Positions 31,972 through 40,934 of a stretch of 64,000 bases of DNA are shown here, one piece after another (position 1 is the stretch's first letter; each line of letters opens with the position of its first letter). The notes under the pieces were generated by a model. It worked only from the letters and a program-made list of their open reading frames with translations. It did no database searches and was not told where the DNA came from. A program made the position numbers and the translations under genes. Source of the DNA: an uncultured Methanomassiliicoccaceae archaeon (GTDB lineage Archaea; Thermoplasmatota; Thermoplasmata; Methanomassiliicoccales; Methanomethylophilaceae); assembly GCA_905187815.1 (NCBI GenBank), contig CAJJJM010000004.1, forward strand, positions 1-64,000, written 5' to 3'.

Positions 31972-34138
31972 GAGGGCCCGATGGAGTTGATAGGTTATCA
32001 TGATGACGGGGCTCGAGATCGAAATCCCAGTCGATGCGCCTGGCGCAGAAGGCGTCCGCCAGCAGGCTCTCTGGGACATATCTGTCGTACTTCTCCAGCC
32101 GCAGGCTCTCATTGCCCTCGATGAGCGACGAGGGGTCGTCCTCCGACCTGATGCGGTCGAGCCCCTGCTCTATCTCCCCAACGGTCATTCTGGTGTCCAG
32201 GGCGATGACCAGCGGGCTGTACGCGTACATCACCCTCACGCCCCTGATACGGGATAGCATGCGCCTCAGGGTGTCGAACTGGACCGTCCCCAGCCAGGGG
32301 TACACATCGAAGCCGTCCTCTGTCGGCACGAACACGTCCCCCGCACCGGATGATGCTAATGCGGCCCTGGATCTTCCGAGGCATTCCCTCGCCGCCGAGT
32401 CGAGATACGGATAGTCCTCGTCGGATGTCAGGACATCCAGCGTCTTGCGCATGACCGTCGTGTGGATCACCGGGGGGTCGGACTTCCATCTGGCGTCGGC
32501 CTCCCCATCGCTCTCCACGGCATCCGCCCAGCCGTCCCCCCTCCGGACGATGGTCCACACCCTGCCGGCCAGGGCGACGGTAGCCCCCACATCCGGCTCA
32601 CCCTGCACGGTTCCGACCGTCGATCCCCCGGAGCGGATCTCCGTCTCGCGTCTGACCTCGAACACCGTCTGGAAGTCCCTGCCGAACGCGAGCGGCTCCC
32701 CGCGGGGGCCGATCAGGAGGGTCAGGTCCTCCGTCTGGATCAGCGTCCTCTGGTTGATCATGTGCTTCAGGAGGAGTCTGTAGTCCTCCCTGGACACCGA
32801 CGAGAACGGGGCGAGTGAAAGGACGCGGTCGCACAGGTCCCCGAACCGGAGGTGCCTCTCCGCTCCCTTCAGCTCCGCCAGGGTCTGGTGGAACAGAAGC
32901 CCGTAGGGAAGGGGGTCCGGGCGGATGGGCTCCGTCCACCCGTGTCCGAGGTAGAGCTCGGTCTCAGCGATCCCCCTGGCGAGCTCCAGCGACACTCCCT
33001 CTATCCCGGGGCGCCATTCGGCCAGGTCGTCGTTGCAGAACATCACGAGCTCCTGCCTCCCTCCCCTGCGGCCAGACCTCCCCATCCTCTGGACAAGGCT
33101 CGAGCACGAGTACGGGGCCCCGATCTGCACGACCCTGTCCAGGCCGCCGATGTCCATGCCCAGCTCGAGTGTCACGGTGGCCACCACTGTCGCAGGGGAA
33201 TCACCTCTGAGATCCTCCTCCGCGATGCGTCTGACCCCGCCGGAGAGCGACCCGTGGTGCACCCTCACCGGGTTACGGGACCCCTTCGCATGTGTGACCT
33301 TCTCCAGGGACCGTGCAGTCCTCTCGGCGCCTGCCCTGCTGTTCGTGAACACGATGCAGCTGTGGGGGTCGGTGAGCCTGAACAGCTCGGAGTAGTATGC
33401 GGAGACCGCCCTCTTCCTGTCCCCCTCGGAGTCCTCGGATGGGAACTCGAAGTGCTTTATCCCTATCCTGCAGGACCTGCGGCCGTCCGATGACACGACT
33501 CTGACGTGTCTCCCTGTGGAGGAGCCCAGCCATCCGGCCGCGGCATCGGGATCGGAGAGGGTGGCCGACAGTCCTATGGTCCTCGGGGAGCATCCGCACA
33601 CGGCCCTGACGCGTTCGAGTCCGCAGAGCAGCTGGAGCCCCCTGTCGGAACCCATGAACGAATGCACCTCGTCGATGACCACGAACCTCAGTCCGCCGAA
33701 CATGGACGCGATGTCCTCGCGGTGATTGTCCAGCAGCCCCTCCAGCGATTCCGGCGTTATCTGAAGGATGCCCTCCGGGTTCTGTCTTGCCCTGTCCTTC
33801 CGGTATGTGTCGACGTCCCCGTGCCATCCGGTCACCGGGACGCCCGAGTCCCGGAGCATGCGGTCCAGACGGGAGAACTGGTCGTCGATGAGCGCCCTGG
33901 TGGGGCCGATGTACACGGCGCCGAATCCGCGGGGGCGGTCCCTGTAGAGGGAGGAGATCACGGGAATCATCGCCGCCTCCGTCTTGCCGGAGGAGGTCCC
34001 CGAGGCGATCAGCAGGTCGTCGTCCGTGTCGAAGAGGACGTCGAACGCCCTCTCCTGCACCTCCCTGAACCCGGTCCACCCGTTGCGGTGCAGATGCTCC
34101 AGGACGAAGCGGGGCATCTCCCCCGTGCGGTCGGTCAT
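31958..34138 (-). CDS. Lhr/BrxHI-like superfamily 2 helicase
   Basis: 726 residues. Motifs: FREVQERAFDVL (Q-like), Walker A ASGTSSGKTEAA, GPTRALIDDQ, ITPESLEGLL, DEVH box (VVIDEVHSFMGSDRG), GLSATLSDP, VFTNSRAGAERTARSL, TVTLELGMDIGGLD, and QRMGRSGRRGG. DEVH and the R-x-G-R-x-G-R finger place it with Lhr-type helicases, such as BrxHI of type 2 BREX. The C-terminal 250 residues are Lhr-like (winged helix/beta) and lack a nuclease motif. Its ATG overlaps the BrxD-like gene by four bases. Confidence 0.85.
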   Translation of the reverse strand: MTDRTGEMPRFVLEHLHRNGWTGFREVQERAFDVLFDTDDDLLIASGTSSGKTEAAMIPVISSLYRDRPRGFGAVYIGPTRALIDDQFSRLDRMLRDSGVPVTGWHGDVDTYRKDRARQNPEGILQITPESLEGLLDNHREDIASMFGGLRFVVIDEVHSFMGSDRGLQLLCGLERVRAVCGCSPRTIGLSATLSDPDAAAGWLGSSTGRHVRVVSSDGRRSCRIGIKHFEFPSEDSEGDRKRAVSAYYSELFRLTDPHSCIVFTNSRAGAERTARSLEKVTHAKGSRNPVRVHHGSLSGGVRRIAEEDLRGDSPATVVATVTLELGMDIGGLDRVVQIGAPYSCSSLVQRMGRSGRRGGRQELVMFCNDDLAEWRPGIEGVSLELARGIAETELYLGHGWTEPIRPDPLPYGLLFHQTLAELKGAERHLRFGDLCDRVLSLAPFSSVSREDYRLLLKHMINQRTLIQTEDLTLLIGPRGEPLAFGRDFQTVFEVRRETEIRSGGSTVGTVQGEPDVGATVALAGRVWTIVRRGDGWADAVESDGEADARWKSDPPVIHTTVMRKTLDVLTSDEDYPYLDSAARECLGRSRAALASSGAGDVFVPTEDGFDVYPWLGTVQFDTLRRMLSRIRGVRVMYAYSPLVIALDTRMTVGEIEQGLDRIRSEDDPSSLIEGNESLRLEKYDRYVPESLLADAFCARRIDWDFDLEPRHHDNLSTPSGPHGTR

Positions 34139-35424
34139 ACCTCGAGGTCCTCGATGAGGTCGTCGTCGGGGTCGCGGTCGGGGGTGACGGTCCTGCCCTC
34201 GACCAGCTCCGAGAAGGTGACGTCCGGGTTCTGATGCATCGTGTCGAGCAGGCTGATGAAGTCCCTAGTGATCTCCCTCGGCGTGACGAGCCCCTGGCCT
34301 ATGGCGCATGTAACCGTCTTGAGGTAGGTCTCGAGCATGGAGTCGTCCAGCTCGGAGCTGTATCCGTAGCGCTGCTCGTGCATGCCGCGCAGCGTCCTCA
34401 GGAGAACGAAGATCTCCTCGTTGGTCAGCGGCCTGAGGTTAATCACCGGGCCCAGGTAGTTGTCGTATCCGTTCTCGAACTTCCCGGACACGAGCCTCGA
34501 CCTCAGGGCCTCGTAGCTGTACAGCCCCCTGTCGGGGTCCTCGATGAACTCCGGGGTCCCGCAGACGTACATCGAGAGATGCGAAGCCTTCCCCTGCATT
34601 ATGTCGTTGAACATGGACAGGAGCCTCTCGTAGTTGTTGCTGCGGGAGACCCTGTTCTGGATCTTGTACAGTATGACGCCCTCGTCGATGAAGACCACCA
34701 GGCCTCTGTACCCGATGCGGGAGCAGAACTCGGCCCAGATCTTGATGAAGTCGTACCAGTTGGCATCGTTCACCATGTTGGTCAGGCCCAGGTCCCTGCG
34801 GACGTCCGACTTCAGGTCGTACTCGCCCTTCAGCCATCTGAGGGAGGGCATGTCGTCCCTCCCGGAGGATAGGTCCGTCCAGTATGCCGACACCACGGCG
34901 GCGAAGTCCTGGTAGAACGTCATCCCGCTCATCTCGGAGGTCTCCCTGCGGAGCCTCTCAGCAACATCGGACGGGGGCAGATTAATCATGGCGACGCCGC
35001 GCTCGGCCGCCATCCTCTCGCGGATGCTGTCGATCCACCTCTGGAGGATCAGCTCCATGGCCCCGCCGTCTGGACGCGACTTCACCGCCATGTTGCGGAC
35101 CAGCTCGCGGTACGTGTTGAGGCCCTCCTTCTTGCTCCCCGTGAGCCTGCGGTTTATGGCAAGGTCCGCGTCCATGACCACGAATCCCCTGTCCATGGCG
35201 TAGTTGCGGATCATCTGGATCATGAAGCTCTTGCCGTTGCCGAACTTCCCCGAGATGAATCTGAACGCTCCGCCGCCCTCGGCGGTGTCCTCGAGGTCGT
35301 TGACGAAGGTCTCGGTCTCTTTCCTTCTCCCGACCGCTATGTATTCCAGTCCCCTGCGGGGGACCACACCTGAGGACAGCGCGTTCATCATAGTGACCAG
35401 TGTCCTCCTGGGTATCTCTGTCAT
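34135..35424 (-). CDS. BrxD-type P-loop ATPase (DUF2791)
   Basis: 429 residues. The N-terminus IPRRTLVTMMNALSSGVVPR followed by GLEYIAVGR and the Walker A variant SGKFGNGKSFM is characteristic of BrxC/BrxD-family ATPases; Walker B-like GLVVFIDEGVILYKI follows. In BREX type 2 the BrxD ATPase is encoded beside the BrxHI helicase, as here. No PglX methylase, PglZ phosphatase or PglW kinase is present in the window, so this is not a full BREX. The start overlaps a potential TGA of the upstream gene (ATGA), but that stop is out of frame in the sequence as given. Confidence 0.85.
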   Translation of the reverse strand: MTEIPRRTLVTMMNALSSGVVPRRGLEYIAVGRRKETETFVNDLEDTAEGGGAFRFISGKFGNGKSFMIQMIRNYAMDRGFVVMDADLAINRRLTGSKKEGLNTYRELVRNMAVKSRPDGGAMELILQRWIDSIRERMAAERGVAMINLPPSDVAERLRRETSEMSGMTFYQDFAAVVSAYWTDLSSGRDDMPSLRWLKGEYDLKSDVRRDLGLTNMVNDANWYDFIKIWAEFCSRIGYRGLVVFIDEGVILYKIQNRVSRSNNYERLLSMFNDIMQGKASHLSMYVCGTPEFIEDPDRGLYSYEALRSRLVSGKFENGYDNYLGPVINLRPLTNEEIFVLLRTLRGMHEQRYGYSSELDDSMLETYLKTVTCAIGQGLVTPREITRDFISLLDTMHQNPDVTFSELVEGRTVTPDRDPDDDLIEDLEV

Positions 35425-37696
35425 CTGAATCTCCTGATCGGGGCGATCGCCCCGTCTCGGCGGGGATCTCGCCCACGATGCGGCGGACGTCGTCCGCGTA
35501 CTCCTCGAAGACCTCCCCGTCCTCTATTATCTGGTCGCCGACGGTGTCCATCGCCGCGGCGTTTATCCCGTCCTCCAGCCGGACTGTCGTGCTGCCGCGG
35601 GTCCTGGCGAACGACTCCCCGTTGCCCTCGAGGGATGCCGACAGGTATCCCCTCTGGACCTCGTCCAGTGTCCTGGCGAGGTCGGCCCACGGCCCTTCCG
35701 AGGCGGTCTCGGCGACCGGCGCCTCCGGTAGCGGGTCTGGGACGCTCTCGGGCTCCTCCTCGGTCCCGACCATGTCCCTGACTGCGGCGAGGTCGGTCTC
35801 GGCATCGGCCACCGCTCCGCGGTCCAGCACTATCGTCGCGGCCTCCCGCCTCACCATCTCTATCCTGCGTGCCCTCTCCTGCCTGTCCAGCCACTTGGAG
35901 ACCTCCGTCTCCATCGCCGACAGGTACTCCGGGTCGGACCCCGCCGGGATCCTGGGGCATCTGAGCTTCAGCCTGGTGTTCACGCAGCGTATCGCCGTTC
36001 TCAGGGCGAAGGCGAGCATCTTGCCCCCGCTGTTCGTGGGGCGTATGTCACACACGGTGAGGCTGCAGCTCCCCCAGTCCGTGGAGAGTCCCGGGAACAG
36101 CTTCCTGTACACAGTCCTGCTCCTGCCGGTCAGCGTCTCCGCCAGGCTCATCCCGGTCCTCTTGTATACCTTGGCCTCCAGCGCGCGCAGGGCTATCGCG
36201 AAGGCGGCGTCGTAGTCCGCGCCCCCGGTGCAGTACTTATCCACGTCCACGTCCGTGAACGGCGCGGCCATGGATACGGGGATGCGCCCCATGGGGACGA
36301 TGTCCAGCTTGATCCAGAGAAGCAGCTGCTGGTCGCGGTCCGTCCCGTCCCAAGGCGGATCCTGCCCGGTCACTATCGCGTAGTCCTGGCAGGTCCTGAG
36401 GATCATGCTCTTCACGGCGTCGGACGACTGTCCGTACGCCTTCAGCAGGCCGTTGAGGATGGACATCCTGCGAACGGGGTCATTCTCGGAGTCAACGAGC
36501 TCGTTGAGGAGAAGCCACAGGTATCCGCGGTCGGTGTCCCTGTAGTTCCCTGCGAGCACCTCGGACCTCCACGAGAGGTAGAACTCCAGCTGGTCATGCC
36601 CCATCTCCTCGTAGCTGGCGCACCAGTGGCCGGAAGGCACGAACGGTGCATCCTTCCTGCCCGCAAGGCCGTTGTGTATCCTGATGGACGCCCTGAGGGA
36701 GTCCTTGCGCGGATGGGTCATCTTGGCCCTCATGTCCTCGAGGACGGTCGGGTTCAGCGGGAATCCCTCGTCCTCCTGATCTCCCGGGACCCAGTCGACG
36801 CTGTCCTCCCGGCTGTCCCTCTCGCCGTCGTCCCTCTCCATGGAGATCCTGACCCGCTCCGCCTGCTCATCGGTGAGCAGCAGGGCTTCCCTCCAGGGGA
36901 TGTCCTGTCTCTCCCAGTACATGGTGGAGTACACGGTCGCGGCAAGCCCGCGGAAGATGTCCTTCCATCTGCCCGGGCCGTCCAGTCTCATGACTTTGAC
37001 TGACGCGTACTGGGGCTTCGACGAGCTCGATGTCCCCTCGAACAGCCTGACCTTCCTCTCGGTGAAGCACTCGGGTCCGAAAAGGTGCGGATCGCTGGTC
37101 CTCTCCAGGCTGATGATCGCTCTCAGGGATTCTGAGAACATGTCGGCGAACCCGTCGCGGTCGGTCACGTTCTTCAGCACATCCATGCCGCAGACCCGGG
37201 AGATGACACCGAACGGGATGTCGGGCACCGGATCCCCTGTGACCGCCTCTGCCAGTGCAGCATCCTTGAGGTATCCGCCGGTCCAGAGGATCTGGGCCGG
37301 CCACCTCCTCCCCATGACCAGGCACAGGTCCTTGGCGGCGTTCGCGGTGAGCACGGACAGGGTGTAGTCGGAGGAGAACCTCTTGTTCATCATGAGGGCC
37401 TCGTCCAGGGCGTCCGCCTCGCTCATGAGCGGGTCGTTGACGATCTCGCACACCCTGAGCCAAACGAACGCATAGTACGGCTCCACCTCGCGTCCGTCAT
37501 CCAGCGCGGCCCTCCACGTCAGGTACGACTGGATCGTCTCGTCGTCCATGTCGGAGTAGAACAGGCGCTCGGAAGGCGGGGCCTTGTCGCACGGTCTTTC
37601 AGGAGCCACCCCGTGATACCTAACAACGTCGTTCGGGAACGACTCCGGAGGTTCGAACCCATCGGGGCCCGTACCCCTCCCAAACCGTGCAGTCAT
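34982..37696 (-). CDS. TerB-N/TerB-C-domain protein, 3' end out of frame into the BrxD-like gene
   Basis: The frame is 904 codons, but only the first ~760 look genuine. N-terminal TerB-N text: RLFYSDMDDETIQSYLTWRAAL with EPYYAFVWLRVCEIVND. A second copy of the same pattern appears at about 360 (QLEFYLSWRSEVLAG ... GYLWLLLNELVDSEND). The TerB-C end is near INAAAMDTVGDQIIEDGEV. Beyond base 35424 the frame is a shadow of the ATPase gene. A -1 shift at GGGG (about 35440) would end the protein at TGA 35421, overlapping the BrxD start. ATG 37696 has a strong GGGGAGG ribosome site and a CTTTAAAAAC TATA box about 80 bases upstream. Confidence 0.75.
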   Translation of the reverse strand: MTARFGRGTGPDGFEPPESFPNDVVRYHGVAPERPCDKAPPSERLFYSDMDDETIQSYLTWRAALDDGREVEPYYAFVWLRVCEIVNDPLMSEADALDEALMMNKRFSSDYTLSVLTANAAKDLCLVMGRRWPAQILWTGGYLKDAALAEAVTGDPVPDIPFGVISRVCGMDVLKNVTDRDGFADMFSESLRAIISLERTSDPHLFGPECFTERKVRLFEGTSSSSKPQYASVKVMRLDGPGRWKDIFRGLAATVYSTMYWERQDIPWREALLLTDEQAERVRISMERDDGERDSREDSVDWVPGDQEDEGFPLNPTVLEDMRAKMTHPRKDSLRASIRIHNGLAGRKDAPFVPSGHWCASYEEMGHDQLEFYLSWRSEVLAGNYRDTDRGYLWLLLNELVDSENDPVRRMSILNGLLKAYGQSSDAVKSMILRTCQDYAIVTGQDPPWDGTDRDQQLLLWIKLDIVPMGRIPVSMAAPFTDVDVDKYCTGGADYDAAFAIALRALEAKVYKRTGMSLAETLTGRSRTVYRKLFPGLSTDWGSCSLTVCDIRPTNSGGKMLAFALRTAIRCVNTRLKLRCPRIPAGSDPEYLSAMETEVSKWLDRQERARRIEMVRREAATIVLDRGAVADAETDLAAVRDMVGTEEEPESVPDPLPEAPVAETASEGPWADLARTLDEVQRGYLSASLEGNGESFARTRGSTTVRLEDGINAAAMDTVGDQIIEDGEVFEEYADDVRRIVGEIPAETGRSPRSGDSDDRDTQEDTGHYDERAVLRCGPPQGTGIHSGREKERDRDLRQRPRGHRRGRRSVQIHLGEVRQRQELHDPDDPQLRHGQGIRGHGRGPCHKPQAHGEQEGGPQHVPRAGPQHGGEVASRRRGHGADPPEVDRQHPREDGGRARRRHD
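35440..35453. repeat. 14-base perfect palindrome at the TerB/BrxD junction
   Basis: GGGGCGATCGCCCC reads identically on both strands. It includes the G-run at which one extra base would bring the TerB-like gene into the frame ending at TGA 35421. It could be a slippage hotspot, a frameshift stimulator as RNA hairpin, or a regulator site. Confidence 0.7.
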
Positions 37697-37916
37697 CGCT
37701 TCGCCTCCCCATCCCATGAGGATAGGCGACATGAGTATATCATATGGCGCAGAGTTGGATGGGTGACCCCATGCGTTTTTAAAGCCATATCCGGGCATAT
37801 CCAGTTCCGGGGGCTCGCAGAGGGGCTATGGACACAGGTTGAGGGAAACCGCCTTGCTTTGCGGACACATGCATCCTACGGTCCCATCTTATATCCGGAT
37901 GCTGTAACGGCCGTCC

Positions 37917-38894
37917 ATGACGCCGAAGGACCTGCTGAAGAGCAGCGCTTTCATGATGTCGATGGCTCTGATCATCGCCCTCCTGACCAATCTGGGCGGT
38001 GTGTTCCCATCGGAGACCCTCGACGCCGGCACCAGGTCCAACCTGACGGTGCTTATCCTCGCAGTGATGATGACCCTCTCCCTCTCAAGGTACACGTTCA
38101 GCAACCTCAGTCCGGTCGCACATTGGAAATCAGTCCTGAGAGCTGTCCTCATGGGGTTGGTGGTGTCGTCCATCATCCCGCTCCTGGGATTCTATCTCCT
38201 GAAGGATTCCGCGTTCGGAGACGAGGCCGCCGGTCTGGTGTTCATTGCGGCTACGCCCTTCGCCGCCTCGGTCGCACCCCTGTCGTACATCCTGAGAGGG
38301 GACATGGAGCATGCGGCCAGGGGCACGATCTACGTCTACATCCTGTCCCTGGTGTGGATCCCGTTCATCGTCTGGCTCACTCTCGGCGAGTCTGTCGACA
38401 TAATGCAGGTACTCATAGCGGTGGTGGAGATCATCGCCATCCCGCTGGTCGTCTCCAGGCTTCTCACCAGGTTCGAGCTCAGCAGGGACTTCATGTCCGT
38501 CTTCATGAACTGCTGCATATTCGTGCTGGTGTGGCTCTCCGTGGGATCCACCGACTTCTCCACATCCACGGTGTCGATCCTCGTAGTGTTCGCAGTGATA
38601 GCCGCCCTCAGGTCGTTCGGGCTCGGGAACCTGATCGAGTTCGGCGAGAGGCGCGCGGGCCTCCCGTGGGGGCAGAGGGTGGCGGACATCCTCATGGCCT
38701 CGTACAAGAACAAGGGCATAGCGATAGCCATGTGCGCCGCGACGCTCGGCCCCATGGCGGCAACCGCGATGGTCGCCATAGCGACATCCATCGTCGTGGA
38801 GATATGCTGGGTCATATTCATGGACTCGGTCCTGTTCAGCCGCAGGCGCATGGAGAGGGAGCTGGAAAGGGACGCCGCCGACGCATCCAACTAA
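37917..38894 (+). CDS. BASS/SBF-family sodium-coupled transporter
   Basis: 325 residues, about nine spans. SBF-like signatures FIAATPFAASVAPLSYILRGD and YKNKGIAIAMCAATLGP match the bile-acid:sodium symporter/arsenite-permease superfamily, whose gut members carry organic acids or pantoate-like compounds. The substrate is not clear. CTTATATCC about 27 bases before the ATG is a TATA box, so the mRNA is probably leaderless. Divergent from the TerB operon and followed within 25 bases by a GNAT gene. Confidence 0.82.
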   Translation: MTPKDLLKSSAFMMSMALIIALLTNLGGVFPSETLDAGTRSNLTVLILAVMMTLSLSRYTFSNLSPVAHWKSVLRAVLMGLVVSSIIPLLGFYLLKDSAFGDEAAGLVFIAATPFAASVAPLSYILRGDMEHAARGTIYVYILSLVWIPFIVWLTLGESVDIMQVLIAVVEIIAIPLVVSRLLTRFELSRDFMSVFMNCCIFVLVWLSVGSTDFSTSTVSILVVFAVIAALRSFGLGNLIEFGERRAGLPWGQRVADILMASYKNKGIAIAMCAATLGPMAATAMVAIATSIVVEICWVIFMDSVLFSRRRMERELERDAADASN

Positions 38895-38919
38895 ATACGG
38901 TCGACCCGATGCAACACCC

Positions 38920-39405
38920 ATGGGTATCGTTATCAGGGGGTACGAGCCGGGCGACCTGCCCGGCATGAGGGCGATATGGAACTTCGTGGTGGAGGGCGGC
39001 ATGGCCTTCCCCCAGGAGGAGCCTCTCACCGAGGACGAGGCCGTGGGGTTCTTCGGATCCCAGTCCCACTGCGGTGTGGCGGTCCTCGACGGACGGGTCG
39101 TGGGGCTGTACATCCTCCATCCGAACAACGTTGGGAGGTGCGGGCACATCTGCAACGCATCGTACTGCGTCGACAAGGGGTTCGCCAACAAGGGCATAGG
39201 CTCAGGTCTGGTGGAGGATTCCCTCAGGGTGGCCAAGGAGATGGGGTTCAGGATCATGCAGTTCAACGCCGTGGTCCAGGAGAACGCATCGGCCATCCAT
39301 CTGTACGAGAAGGAGGGCTTCAGGCGCCTCGGCATGATCCCGGGCGGGTTCAGGGCCAAGGACGGCGAGTACCACACGATCATCCTGTTCTACCACGAGC
39401 TGTGA
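38920..39405 (+). CDS. GNAT-family N-acetyltransferase
   Basis: 161 residues, one complete GNAT domain: VRGYEPGDLPGMRAIWN-type start, SYCVDKGFANKGIGSGLVED (acetyl-CoA loop G-x-G-I-G) and NAVVQENASAIHLYEKEGFRR near the end, typical of the RimI/phosphinothricin-acetyltransferase-like group. The acceptor is unknown. Lies between two transporter genes on the same strand, four bases before the next start. Confidence 0.9.
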   Translation: MGIVIRGYEPGDLPGMRAIWNFVVEGGMAFPQEEPLTEDEAVGFFGSQSHCGVAVLDGRVVGLYILHPNNVGRCGHICNASYCVDKGFANKGIGSGLVEDSLRVAKEMGFRIMQFNAVVQENASAIHLYEKEGFRRLGMIPGGFRAKDGEYHTIILFYHEL

Positions 39406-39409
39406 TAAC

Positions 39410-40030
39410 TTGGACGCCAAGAAGTATGGAAGGAGCTTCGTCAGGGCAATCCTGGCGGGCATGATGATATCCATCGGGTGCTGCGTGTATCTCGGATGCT
39501 ACAGCACGGCCCGGTGGGTGGGAGCGGTCCTGTTCGCCATCGGTCTGATGACCGTGGTGGGGTTCCGTCTGGACCTGTACACCGGGAAGGTCGGCTACAT
39601 AGTGGAGAACCCGCCGTCTTTCCTGTGGTACATGCCGGTGATAATCCTCGGGAACTTCGTCGGGTGCCTGATCACCGGTCTCATGATGCCGTATGATGTC
39701 GCGTCCACCGTCGTGGACGGGAAGATGGGGCTGGAATGGTATTCGGTCCTGTTCCGCGGTGTGTTCTGCGGCATGCTGATGTTCATAGCCGTGGACTTCT
39801 ACAAGCAGAAGAACAGCTATCTCGCGCTTCTGTTCTGCGTGCCGGTGTTCATTCTGGCAGGGTTCGAGCACTCCATAGCGGACATGTTCTACTTCATATC
39901 CGCCGGGGAGTTCACATCGCAGGCGCTGGTGTTCATCCTGATCGTGATCGTGGGCAACGGAATCGGCGGCATGCTCATCCCGTTCTGCAGGAAGTTCATG
40001 TACGATCCGGAGCCCGCGAAGCCGGAGTGA
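39410..40030 (+). CDS. Formate/nitrite transporter (FNT) family protein, short form
   Basis: 206 residues, six spans. FNT motifs: FVRAILAGMMISIGCCVYLG, FRLDLYTGKVG, PVIILGNFVGCLITG, GVFCGMLMFIAV, FEHSIADMFYF. It forms a pentameric channel for small monocarboxylates or nitrite. It is about 60 residues shorter than FocA/NirC, because the helix-1 lead and C-terminal tail are reduced. The start is TTG, four bases after the GNAT stop (TGATAACTTG). In a methanogen formate or acetate transport is plausible. Confidence 0.85.
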   Translation: MDAKKYGRSFVRAILAGMMISIGCCVYLGCYSTARWVGAVLFAIGLMTVVGFRLDLYTGKVGYIVENPPSFLWYMPVIILGNFVGCLITGLMMPYDVASTVVDGKMGLEWYSVLFRGVFCGMLMFIAVDFYKQKNSYLALLFCVPVFILAGFEHSIADMFYFISAGEFTSQALVFILIVIVGNGIGGMLIPFCRKFMYDPEPAKPE

Positions 40031-40135
40031 ACAAGCTGAAACCGGAGGGGTCGACACCCCTCCATCCGCCTTCTATCCACAGGGTCCGCCGCATCCCTCA
40101 CAGGCATTAATAACGACCTCGTCGTTCTGGTTTTC

Positions 40136-40639
40136 ATGTCTGACGAGGACTATCCCGGCTTCACGCCGATCATGGACGAGGACCAGATCAAGGACTACGC
40201 CGAGAGCAACGGCTTCATGGCCACGGAGGTCACCGACTTCCTCGCGCCCGACGAGGCCTTCGCCATCCTGGGCGACAACACCCCGGAGTACATGGCGGAC
40301 TTCATGAGGAGCCACGGCATCGAGTCGCTGTTCTACGAGTACGACTACCTGGACGAATCCGACGCCTACGTCTACCCCCTGGATGACGATGTCACCGAGG
40401 GTATGGAGCCCGCTGTGGCGGAGGCCGTCAACAAGGGCTTCGACGACTGGAACGACGAGGTGGACAACACCGACTTCTCCGAGCCCGCGCTCCTCTACCT
40501 GTACGCGATCTACCAGGGAAGGGTGTTCGGCATCGAGATGTGGAACCCGGACTACCTCAAGTACCTCGAGGACGACCCGGTGCTCACGTGCCTGTGCGAC
40601 TGCCTCAACAACCTGGACCTCCCTCCCGCGGAGGACTGA
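40136..40639 (+). CDS. Very acidic soluble protein, unknown
   Basis: 167 residues, strongly acidic (over one quarter Asp/Glu) with few basic residues; the text (EYMADFMRSHGIESLFYEYDYLDE, DPVLTCLCDCLNNLDLPP) resembles no family I know. CLCDC could bind a metal. CATTAATAACG about 27 bases before the ATG indicates a leaderless, well-expressed gene. Monocistronic. Confidence 0.65.
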   Translation: MSDEDYPGFTPIMDEDQIKDYAESNGFMATEVTDFLAPDEAFAILGDNTPEYMADFMRSHGIESLFYEYDYLDESDAYVYPLDDDVTEGMEPAVAEAVNKGFDDWNDEVDNTDFSEPALLYLYAIYQGRVFGIEMWNPDYLKYLEDDPVLTCLCDCLNNLDLPPAED

Positions 40640-40782
40640 TTCTCAAACTCCAGCCGGGCCATGCCCGGCGACACTTCATGATGGGCGACGCGCCCGATGC
40701 GATGATGCAGTCAGGATGGACGGCGCTGGAACGAGCATGCGGACGAAAGCGACGCATGATCGAAGTGAAACGAGAAGAGTGG

Positions 40783-40857
40783 TGGTCCCAATGCGATTTG
40801 AACGCATGACCTTCCGGTTATCAGCCGAACGCTCAAGCCAAACTAAGCTATGGGACC
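40783..40857 (-). tRNA. tRNA-Ile (GAT)
   Basis: Cloverleaf on the minus strand: acceptor GGTCCCA/TGGGACC, discriminator A, anticodon loop CTGATAA giving GAT, T arm CGTTCAAATCG. No intron or CCA. Confidence 0.96.
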
Positions 40858-40934
40858 AGCAAAACCCATGATAGACAGGTACAATATAAACCTTTGCCTG
40901 GTCCGGAGAGCAATCCAGCACCCCTGTTTTATCT

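Noticed and set aside
31396..37696. Complete BREX system
   Set aside because: No PglX/BrxX methylase, PglZ/BrxZ phosphatase or PglW kinase gene is present, so only BrxD-like and BrxHI-like components can be claimed.
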